This document shows positions 16,194 to 22,198 of a DNA stretch of 22,198 nt, one piece after another (the first letter of the stretch is position 1; each line of letters starts with the position of its first letter). A model generated the notes under the pieces. That model worked only from the letters and a program-made list of their open reading frames with translations. It was not told where the DNA came from and searched no databases. A program made the translations under genes and the position numbers. The stretch spans positions 1 to 22,198 of the forward strand of contig JACZUR010000006.1 of assembly GCA_022573095.1 (NCBI GenBank). The letters are read 5' to 3'. This DNA is from Gemmatimonadota bacterium. Its GTDB lineage: Bacteria; Gemmatimonadota; Gemmatimonadetes; Gemmatimonadales; GWC2-71-9.

Positions 16194-17402
16194 ATGCACC
16201 GATGGATCGATTCGTTACTCAGACTCAGGGAGCAAGAAATCCCAAGTGTGCTGGTCACGGTAACCCGCACCGACGGCTCTACACCTCGAGAAGTGGGAGC
16301 CAGAATGATCGTGACTCTCACGGGAATCTCCGGCACCATCGGCGGCGGGAACCTGGAGTACCAGTCGGTTAAAACCGCCAGGCAACTGCTGGAGACTAGC
16401 ACCAAACCACACAAGACAAAACGAACAGTGATGAACTTTCAGCTCGGCCCGGCTCTCGGTCAGTGCTGCGGCGGTGTTGCACAGGTTATGTTCGAGATTG
16501 TCAGCGACGAACCGACGACAAACGCGTGGCTGCCATTGATTACCGCCACCGCATCCAGAAACGAACCCTTCGCATTGATCACTGTGGTACCAACGGTCCC
16601 CGCAGACGAAGTTTACGATGGTAAGCTAGTTGTTTCAAACACCGGGATCGCTGGTTCACTCGAAGATAAATTCATCGAGAACGAAGCAGTCGCGATCGTT
16701 CGCAACATGCTGACCCAGCAATCCGGTAGCCCGCCGAGTGTGTTGACCGTCGGGGAGCAACAACTGCTAGTTGAATTCTGGTTTCAAGAGGACTTCAATA
16801 TCGTCCTCTTTGGAGCAGGACATGTTGGAAAGGAAATGGTTGAAGTATTGTCCGGTTTGCCGTGTCGAATAACGTGGATCGACAGCCGTGAGTTGGAGTT
16901 TCCTGATTCCGTACCAGACAACGTCAGGATCAAAATAAGAGACGCAACTGCTGAAGATCATCTGTTGCGCGAGCACCAGGGCTGCGGAGACTGCGGCCGG
17001 ACTAACAGCGATGAAGCACAGGGATCCTTTCAGACGGACAGCGACGTGATCGACGCACCATCAGGTGCGTACTTTCTCGTAATGACCCACAGCCACCAGC
17101 TTGATTTCTGGCTGTGCGAGTCAATTCTCCGACGCGGAAACTTCGACTACCTTGGACTCATCGGCTCAAAGACGAAACGGGTGAAGTTCGTGCGCAGAAT
17201 GGCGCGGAGAGGCCTATCCAGCGAAAGCACTTCTCGATTGACGTGTCCGATCGGCATCGATGGTATCCCTGGGAAGAGCCCCCGTGAGATCGCAGTTGCC
17301 GTTGCGGCTCAAATACTGCAGATCCGAGCCGGGCAAGAAGAGTCACGAAAGATCGACGCCTTCCTCGCCGGAGCGGTAACCATGCCAAAACCGGTATCGT
17401 AG
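16194..17402 (+). CDS. xdhC: XdhC family molybdenum-cofactor insertion factor
   Basis: XdhC binds the molybdenum cofactor, helps its sulfuration and delivers it to XdhB; it is not part of the final enzyme. The N-terminal XdhC/CoxI domain shows TRTDGSTPREVGARM, GTIGGGNLE and GQCCGG (89-94) with the cofactor-linked Cys. The C-terminal Rossmann-like domain shows LFGAGHVGKEM, VMTHSHQLDFWL, DYLGLIGSKTKR and GIDGIPGKSPREIAVAVAAQIL. At 402 residues it is longer than many homologues (about 280-340). The extra length is a segment between the domains and a loop around 258-285 with GCGDCG (C264, C267). The gene ends directly before guaD: TAG then GTG with no gap. Confidence 0.93.
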   Translation: MHRWIDSLLRLREQEIPSVLVTVTRTDGSTPREVGARMIVTLTGISGTIGGGNLEYQSVKTARQLLETSTKPHKTKRTVMNFQLGPALGQCCGGVAQVMFEIVSDEPTTNAWLPLITATASRNEPFALITVVPTVPADEVYDGKLVVSNTGIAGSLEDKFIENEAVAIVRNMLTQQSGSPPSVLTVGEQQLLVEFWFQEDFNIVLFGAGHVGKEMVEVLSGLPCRITWIDSRELEFPDSVPDNVRIKIRDATAEDHLLREHQGCGDCGRTNSDEAQGSFQTDSDVIDAPSGAYFLVMTHSHQLDFWLCESILRRGNFDYLGLIGSKTKRVKFVRRMARRGLSSESTSRLTCPIGIDGIPGKSPREIAVAVAAQILQIRAGQEESRKIDAFLAGAVTMPKPVS

Positions 17403-17873
17403 GTGGACAAGACCTATTTCATGCGTCGCGCCATCGCGCTCTCGCTGGACATGATGAGAGCCGGTAGGGGCGGACCGTTCGGCGCGATTGTCGTCAAGGA
17501 TAACCAGATAATCGGTGAAGGTTACAACAAGGTCACATCCACCCAGGACCCCACTGCCCACGCGGAAATAGTAGCGATCCGAGAGGCGTGCCGGACGCTC
17601 GGTTCGTTCAGTCTCAGCGGTTGCGAGATCTACACGAGTTGCGAGCCATGCCCAATGTGCCTCAGCGCAATATACTGGGCGAGACTCGAACGTCTGTACT
17701 TTGCAAACACTAGAACGGACGCGGCCGCCATCGGGTTTGACGACGAAAAGATTTACAAAGAGATCGGGAAACCGCTGGCGGACCAGCGCATCCCTACGAC
17801 ACAGCTTCTAGCCGAAGAAGGTACTGCTGCATTTCGGGAATGGGAGGACAAAGCAGACAAGGTCCCCTACTGA
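17403..17873 (+). CDS. guaD: Guanine deaminase (cytidine deaminase-like family)
   Basis: A 156-residue zinc deaminase of the B. subtilis GuaD type, converting guanine to xanthine and so feeding XdhAB. It has the zinc and proton-shuttle motif TAHAE (H53, E55), the PCPMC motif (C83, C86), GGPFGAIVV near the N-terminus and AIGFDD-x-x-IYKEI toward the C-terminus, which is typical of guanine deaminases as opposed to tRNA adenosine deaminase TadA. The GTG start abuts the xdhC stop codon, implying coupling; an ATG at residue 7 is an alternative. It is the last gene of the rightward operon. Confidence 0.9.
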   Translation: MDKTYFMRRAIALSLDMMRAGRGGPFGAIVVKDNQIIGEGYNKVTSTQDPTAHAEIVAIREACRTLGSFSLSGCEIYTSCEPCPMCLSAIYWARLERLYFANTRTDAAAIGFDDEKIYKEIGKPLADQRIPTTQLLAEEGTAAFREWEDKADKVPY

Positions 17874-17972
17874 TATGAGAGGAGTGATCGGCCCACAAGC
17901 GCCATGCCTCTGAGCAAGATTCTCTACCTGTTCCTGGCGGGATCTTTCTCACGTCTTTGACGCTAGGCAACG

Positions 17973-19424
17973 TCATCGGGATAACCAATCACCCTGGGCA
18001 ATATCATCGTCGATGACGACCCTGCTCGCGCCACGAGCAAGACGGGTTCGAACTCGCAGCCCCAGGAACAGTGAAACCGACACCAGGCCTGCTACGAGTC
18101 CCCACCACAACCCCACGGGGCCCATACCGGCCACAAACCCAAGATAGAGACTCACCGGTATACCCACCAACCAAAACCCTAACACACTGGTAACCATCGG
18201 TGCCGTGGTGTCCCCTACCCCTCGTAAGATCCCCACGGACACCACCTGCAGGCCGTCCACGACCTGAAAGATCCCGGCAATGGGAATGAGCGTCGCCGCC
18301 AGAGAAGCAACTGCCAGATCAACGGTGTAGATCCGGGCCAACGACGCGGGGAAGGAGAAAAACACGACTGCACTGAGGGTCATGAACGCTCCGCCGCAAA
18401 TGAGTGCAGCTTTAGCCGCACGACGAACACCCTTGTGGTCACCCCTCCCTACAGCGTTTCCTACGAGCACGGCGGCGGCGGCAGAAACACCTACCGGGAC
18501 CATGAACATGAACGAAGCCAGGCTGATCGCGACCTGATGGGCCGCCATCTCTAATTCTCCCAGCCAACCCATGAGCAGCGCGATCGCGCCGAAAGCTCCG
18601 AACTCCAACTGGAACTGGCCTCCTATCGGCGCTCCCAGCCGAATCATACGAAACATCGGCTTCAACTGAGTTATGTTGTGCTGCCACTTCAGCAAGAAGA
18701 CTCTTAGAGAATCCCAGGACATAAAGAGAAGTGCCAGCGCCATAATCCATCTACTGATGGTGCTCGCCCAGCCCGATCCCACCGCCCCCATCTCCGGCAT
18801 ACCGAAACGGCCAAACACGAAGGCCCAGTTCAACAATACATTGGCAGCGTTGGCGAGAAGTATCGCGAGAATTATCGGTCTGAGGCGATGCATCGCTTGC
18901 AGGCTCTGACGCAGGACTACGAAAGCGAAGAAGGGGAATATTCCGGGAATCGAGACCAGCGTATAGGCCGAAGCGGTCGGCACCAGTACGGCGGACTGGC
19001 CCAACATGAATAGCACCGGAGAGCTGGGTAGCATGATGGCGGTGCTGAAGACCGTAAGAAATACCGAGAGAAGGACACCGCGCTGAATCCCACGCGCGAC
19101 CGAAACGTAGTCGCGAGCTCCGACCGCCTGCGCCACTATCGGGTCGAGCGCCATCAATACGCCCATTCCGAACACCGTCGCAGTGACGAAATAAAAATTG
19201 CCGAGCGCCACCGATGCGAGGGCTACCACACTGTAATGGCCCACCATTATCGTATCCACAACGCCTAGAGTCATCTGTCCGAGTTGAACAATGACCACGG
19301 GCACAGCGAGCCGAAGCATGGCTCTTATCTCAGGTATCACTGGTATCCCAAAGTGTGAATAGACGCTGACTCTCGTCGGCGAGGGTGAAGATCCTGAACC
19401 TTCCCACTGGCTGAATGTAAACAC
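17973..19424 (-). CDS. MATE family efflux transporter (NorM-like)
   Basis: A 12-helix Na+ or H+ coupled multidrug and toxin extrusion protein. It has two MatE halves: the first starts at MLRLAVPVVIVQLGQMTLGVVDTIMVG and contains ALDPIVAQAVGARD; the second starts near IRLGAPIGGQFQLEFGAFG and contains AAHQVAISLASFMFMVPVGVSAAAAVLVGNAVGRGD. These are the conserved MATE segments. Total length is 483 residues if translated from GTG 19424. The first ~28 residues are polar and not typical, so GTG 19340 (residue 29) is a plausible real start. It is convergent with the purine operon and divergent from the lipoprotein gene. Substrate unknown; a link to the purine genes or to the cyclodipeptide gene is only positional. 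Confidence 0.93.
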   Translation of the reverse strand: MFTFSQWEGSGSSPSPTRVSVYSHFGIPVIPEIRAMLRLAVPVVIVQLGQMTLGVVDTIMVGHYSVVALASVALGNFYFVTATVFGMGVLMALDPIVAQAVGARDYVSVARGIQRGVLLSVFLTVFSTAIMLPSSPVLFMLGQSAVLVPTASAYTLVSIPGIFPFFAFVVLRQSLQAMHRLRPIILAILLANAANVLLNWAFVFGRFGMPEMGAVGSGWASTISRWIMALALLFMSWDSLRVFLLKWQHNITQLKPMFRMIRLGAPIGGQFQLEFGAFGAIALLMGWLGELEMAAHQVAISLASFMFMVPVGVSAAAAVLVGNAVGRGDHKGVRRAAKAALICGGAFMTLSAVVFFSFPASLARIYTVDLAVASLAATLIPIAGIFQVVDGLQVVSVGILRGVGDTTAPMVTSVLGFWLVGIPVSLYLGFVAGMGPVGLWWGLVAGLVSVSLFLGLRVRTRLARGASRVVIDDDIAQGDWLSR

Positions 19425-19480
19425 ACATTGTACAGAGTACCCGACCCTGATCCTACGTATCCAAGAATTGGGAGCAATAA

Positions 19481-20566
19481 ATGAAGCGCGTATCTCTGCG
19501 ACGTTCCGTAACAGTGGCCACCGCGATCATCATCACGGCTCATGGGTGCGCCAGCCGGCAAGTTTCTGACACACCGGCGCGCGCGCCGAATCCAAAACTA
19601 GCGGCTCAGACATCAGGAACGACCCAGTTACTTCAGGCTGTAAGCGTGCTCAGTGAGGAAGTAGCCTGGGTAAGCGGTCATGGTGGAACATACGCCCGAA
19701 CAGTGGATGGCGGGCGAACTTGGTCGGCTGGAGTCGTACTAGGAGCCGATACGCTCCAGTTCCGCGATGTCCACGCAGTGAGCGCGTCGACCGCTTTTCT
19801 GCTCAGCGCGGGCCCAGGTGAGCTGTCCACGATCTACAAGACAACTGATGCGGGTGCTCACTGGGCCAGGCAGTTCGTAAACCGCGAAGCGGACGGGTTC
19901 TTCGACTGCATGGATTTCTGGGATGAAGATCGGGGATTGGCGTTCAGTGATGCGGTTGACGGCCACCTCTACTTGATCCGCACCACCAATGGAGGCGCCG
20001 ACTGGAATCGCATACCGCGGGCAGGGCTCCCGCCAGCCCTGGATGGCGAGGGCGGCTTTGCAGCCAGCGGAACGTGCCTCGTGACAAACGGTGACCGTTA
20101 CGGATGGATCGGTACCGGCTCGGGCGGCGCCGCACGAGTCTTCAGGACCGTGGACAGCGGTGACACATGGGAAGTATTCGAGACACCGATAGTCAGCGGC
20201 ACGAACTCTTCGGGAGTCATATCCCTGCTCTTCAGCGATGAACGGAACGGAATTGCACTCGGTGGCGACATAGCTGACCAAGATAACTTCACCGACAATG
20301 TAGCCGTGACGTCCGACGGGGGAGAAACATGGACCCTCGCGGGCCGGCCCACATTTACCGGAGCAGTCTACGGAGCGTCCCTGGTTCCGGGAGCAGACGG
20401 ATTTGCGGTCGCGGTGGGACCGAAGGGGGCGTCATACACTGTTGACGGAGCGGCAACATGGGCCGTTCTGGACACGCTCAGCTACTGGGCGGTGGGCATG
20501 GCTAGCCGACGGGCGGGTTGGGCTGTGGGGCCCGGTGGCAGGATCACTAGGATCTCGTTGTATTGA
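19481..20566 (+). CDS. Asp-box (Ycf48/BNR-like) beta-propeller lipoprotein
   Basis: A 361-residue exported protein. The N-terminus is a signal with a lipobox-like end (TAHGC, C23), so it is probably a lipoprotein. Six Asp-box motifs of the form T-x-D-x-G-x-T-W are visible: RTVDGGRTW, KTTDAGAHW, RTTNGGADW, RTVDSGDTW, TSDGGETW and YTVDGAATW, spread over the length as blades of a propeller like the photosystem II assembly factor Ycf48. Such proteins occur widely in non-photosynthetic bacteria, so Ycf48 function is not implied; a binding or scaffold role outside the cytoplasm is the reasonable reading. GGAG at 19471-19474 gives a good ribosome binding site 6 nt before the ATG. It has its own 56-bp divergent promoter space with the MATE gene. 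Confidence 0.88.
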   Translation: MKRVSLRRSVTVATAIIITAHGCASRQVSDTPARAPNPKLAAQTSGTTQLLQAVSVLSEEVAWVSGHGGTYARTVDGGRTWSAGVVLGADTLQFRDVHAVSASTAFLLSAGPGELSTIYKTTDAGAHWARQFVNREADGFFDCMDFWDEDRGLAFSDAVDGHLYLIRTTNGGADWNRIPRAGLPPALDGEGGFAASGTCLVTNGDRYGWIGTGSGGAARVFRTVDSGDTWEVFETPIVSGTNSSGVISLLFSDERNGIALGGDIADQDNFTDNVAVTSDGGETWTLAGRPTFTGAVYGASLVPGADGFAVAVGPKGASYTVDGAATWAVLDTLSYWAVGMASRRAGWAVGPGGRITRISLY

Positions 20567-20583
20567 TTATCAAAGGTGCAGGT

Positions 20584-20622
20584 GGAGAGAGTGCAACTGC
20601 AACTCTTCTCGTCTTCAGACGA
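20584..20622. terminator. Inverted repeats between convergent genes
   Basis: The short spacer between the lipoprotein (+) and the cyclodipeptide synthase (-) contains TCGTCTTCAGACGA at 20609-20622, a 5-bp stem with a 4-nt loop. An imperfect hairpin (GAGAGAGTGCA against TGCAACTCTTCTC, 20586-20610) lies just before it. Either could end transcription from both sides; no long T tract is present. Confidence 0.35.
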
Positions 20623-21318
20623 TTAGACGATCACCACAAAGCCCTGCCTGGGTGATTTGTAAAGCGGAAAGCGCCCGCGATAGAGGCCTTCGATGAAGTC
20701 CGTATACTTGTGGTAGCCGAACACCGAAGATTTCTGCTTTAGGACACCGGGCGTATCTAACATCAGGGGCATCTCAGCGAGGAGGTACTGAGCCGCCAAG
20801 TCCAGAGATTGAGCGCTAAGGTGCTCCCCGGTCATTTCGCTCAACACCCACTTGCTGCCCGACCGGCAGGCTTCCCGAAACTCACCGTCGGCGTCGTACA
20901 AGGTTAAATATTCGTTGAATCGTTTGCGGTAAGTTGATAATTGAGCAACGCTTTCTGCCGTCAAGACGAGGTCTGTGGCACGGTCTCCATCAAACCCGAC
21001 TTTCCCGAGTGCGCGTCGGATTTTGTTGTGTAGGTAGCTGGCCTGCCTTGCGGCCTTTTTTATGGCACGGGCCTCGCTGTAGCCGAGCGCTCTCAGCGTA
21101 TAGACGGACCAGTCGTCTGGCACGAACAGGTGCATTTCGTCAAAGGTTTGCTGGGCCCAGCAGACGAGGGCGCAAATACGGCTTTCGCTGAAGTAACTGT
21201 TGAAAGGACTGATGCCGATCATCACGTGTTCTCTGCGCTCGAAAGCGCCGTTGCACTCGTCGCAAAGCGGACGGGCCGCGAACTCCGTCTCCCAGCTCGT
21301 CGCACTTGAACTCATCAT
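20623..21318 (-). CDS. tRNA-dependent cyclodipeptide synthase, NYH subfamily
   Basis: Cyclodipeptide synthases (CDPSs) use two aminoacyl-tRNAs to build diketopiperazines, on a fold related to class I aminoacyl-tRNA synthetases. From ATG 21318 the protein has 231 residues, close to AlbC (239). All key residues fall at AlbC positions: nucleophile S37 and N40 in GISPFNSYFS, Y178 and E182 in AAQYLLAEMPL, Y202 and H203 in SVFGYHKY. N40-Y202-H203 places it in the NYH subfamily. A basic segment (NKIRRALGK) lies where AlbC's tRNA-binding helix is. The frame is open to GTG 21333, but ATG 21318 has AAGG 5 nt upstream and gives the matching numbering. An unusual CDEC (C19, C22 from this start) precedes the active site. 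The amino acids joined cannot be predicted here. Tailoring enzymes are not evident downstream. Confidence 0.9.
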   Translation of the reverse strand: MMSSSATSWETEFAARPLCDECNGAFERREHVMIGISPFNSYFSESRICALVCWAQQTFDEMHLFVPDDWSVYTLRALGYSEARAIKKAARQASYLHNKIRRALGKVGFDGDRATDLVLTAESVAQLSTYRKRFNEYLTLYDADGEFREACRSGSKWVLSEMTGEHLSAQSLDLAAQYLLAEMPLMLDTPGVLKQKSSVFGYHKYTDFIEGLYRGRFPLYKSPRQGFVVIV

Positions 21319-21653
21319 ATACGCCTTAGGCACATATCACTTTAACCCATGGACACCGCGGAAAGTTCCCGGTGTCGAGTGACCCTTGGGACACACACGC
21401 GTGGACCTGCGACCGACGTTCCTGGGCCTTGATCCTAGAGTTAAGAATGATGATCCGCTCCCCTAGGAGGCCGATGGTGGGGTTGTTTGGGGTCGACTAC
21501 GCGTGGCCCCAGTTCTTCTTGCTGACCTTCGTCGCGCACGTCGTGTTTGGGATCGCTATGGGACTGCTGATACAGCATTTCCTGAGCGACGAGGATCGGG
21601 GATGGCTTGTGCCGTTCTTGATCGGAACCAAAGATCGGAGTTCGAGGGCGTGC
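21319..21653. other. Intergenic stretch upstream of the cyclodipeptide synthase
   Basis: About 335 bp between two minus-strand genes. It contains a plus-strand open frame with a membrane-protein-like piece, described separately, and a bulged inverted repeat (GGCCT-CCTAG, about 21425-21437, against CTAGGAGGCC, about 21463-21472). No promoter for the cyclodipeptide synthase was identified with confidence. Confidence 0.3.
21474..21650 (+). pseudogene. Possible remnant of a small membrane-protein gene
   Basis: AGGAGG at 21465-21470 precedes ATG 21474/GTG 21477. The frame then encodes VDYAWPQFFLLTFVAHVVFG and a following hydrophobic helix ending IQHFLSDEDRGW, which looks like the C-terminal part of a several-helix membrane protein. 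After about residue 50 the frame loses this character and continues to 21977, antisense to the radical SAM-like gene, where translation is surely meaningless. I read it as a truncated remnant whose own stop has been lost; a real small gene or chance are alternatives. Confidence 0.3.
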
Positions 21654-22198
21654 TTATGCACGGTTAGTTGCCTCCTCGTAGAAGGTGGGCGGCTCGTAGG
21701 TCCAGCCCCGTCGCAGGCGACGGTCCTCACGATGCAGCAAGAACTGAATGTAGCGCCCGACAAACGGTGCCGAGACGCGGGACTTGAACCCGAATTCCCT
21801 GTACAGTTCTCTCAATACCCCCGTAATCTTAGACTTAAGAATCGGATTGGAACGGAACCACCTGCGGGTGGCCCACAGAACACCGGCAAGACTTACAGAC
21901 AGATCGCGAGCCTCCCAGGCGAAACGCCTTCGGATCCGAAGGTCGGGATGGTGCTTGTACCGCTGCCATCCCCGTAACGTCGTGCGCACGACTCTCACGA
22001 TGCTCGGTCCGTTTATCTCGAAGTCCCGATTGAACGCCTTCAACAGGAACTCCGTTTCTTGTCCGTCTTTGATATGCGGGTGCTTGTGGTTGAATTTGAA
22101 CTGCCCGTGGCGGTCGGCGTCGGCGCAGTCGGAGTCATCAACGAGCGTGCCGGCTGACATATGTTGCGCGTACAACGGAGTCCCCGCTACAGCCGTGT
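21654..22198 (-). CDS. Probable cobalamin-binding radical SAM protein, C-terminal part
   Basis: The frame is open to the right edge, so this is the last ~180 residues of a longer protein. There is no start codon for the complete protein in view; the TTG at 22175 is internal. The segment begins like the end of a radical SAM barrel (an AGTPLY segment, then the FKFNHKHPHI segment). A tail of helices follows, with EFLLKAFNRDFEINGPSIVR, RTTLRGWQRYKHHPD and the final RGWTYEPPTFYE. This tail resembles the C-terminus of large B12-binding radical SAM proteins found in several environmental phyla. The radical SAM CxxxCxxC motif and B12 domain would lie outside the window, so the family call cannot be verified here. 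It is on the same strand as the cyclodipeptide synthase, 335 bp upstream. Confidence 0.55.
   Translation of the reverse strand, partial: TAVAGTPLYAQHMSAGTLVDDSDCADADRHGQFKFNHKHPHIKDGQETEFLLKAFNRDFEINGPSIVRVVRTTLRGWQRYKHHPDLRIRRRFAWEARDLSVSLAGVLWATRRWFRSNPILKSKITGVLRELYREFGFKSRVSAPFVGRYIQFLLHREDRRLRRGWTYEPPTFYEEATNRA

Noticed and set aside
17904..17960. 18-codon open frame with a hydrophobic peptide between guaD and the MATE gene
   Set aside because: Its possible ribosome binding site is about 20 nt away and the peptide matches no family I recognise; the spacer is probably non-coding.

Overview
The window (22,198 bp, moderately GC-rich) is a piece of a bacterial chromosome with ordinary housekeeping and catabolic genes. 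No transposase, integrase, phage gene, rRNA, tRNA or CRISPR array was recognised. The gene style suggests a Gram-negative, aerobic bacterium: lipoproteins, a YihY/BrkB membrane protein, a SCO1/CtaG pair for cytochrome oxidase assembly, a cytochrome-linked urate hydroxylase and a Ycf48-like Asp-box lipoprotein. A Gemmatimonadota- or Acidobacteriota-like environmental lineage would fit, but this rests on general resemblance only. GTG and TTG starts are common.

Region 1 (1-2313, + strand): the end of an ArgE/DapE-like M20 deacylase gene, followed 1 nt later by hutF (formimidoylglutamate deiminase), probably the tail of a histidine-utilisation operon. Region 2 (2338-6236): a small possible ADP-ribosyltransferase-fold protein (-), a YihY/BrkB membrane protein (+), then a three-gene minus-strand set of a seven-bladed Vgb-like propeller, a SCO1 lipoprotein and CtaG. 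The propeller and SCO1 genes overlap by a GTGA junction.

Region 3 (6346-17873) is the centre of the window: a divergent purine-catabolism locus. Leftward run puuD (urate hydroxylase with a C-terminal cytochrome c domain), puuE (allantoinase), a 345-bp gap, uraD (OHCU decarboxylase), allC-like allantoate amidohydrolase, and a second M20 hydrolase that lacks a normal metal-bridging Asp. Rightward run uraH (5-hydroxyisourate hydrolase), xdhA, xdhB, xdhC (xanthine dehydrogenase and its cofactor-insertion factor) and guaD (guanine deaminase). Together they convert guanine to xanthine, urate, 5-hydroxyisourate, OHCU, S-allantoin, allantoate and ureidoglycine or ureidoglycolate. No classical gene for the last steps is visible. 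The roughly 240-bp divergent intergenic region is the likely control point.

Region 4 (17973-22198): a MATE efflux transporter (-), an Asp-box beta-propeller lipoprotein (+), a tRNA-dependent cyclodipeptide synthase of the NYH subfamily (-), a 320-bp stretch with a membrane-protein remnant, and the C-terminal part of what appears to be a cobalamin-binding radical SAM protein (-) running off the right edge. The cyclodipeptide synthase is the most interesting single gene: it points to diketopiperazine biosynthesis, with a possible radical SAM partner that is only half visible.
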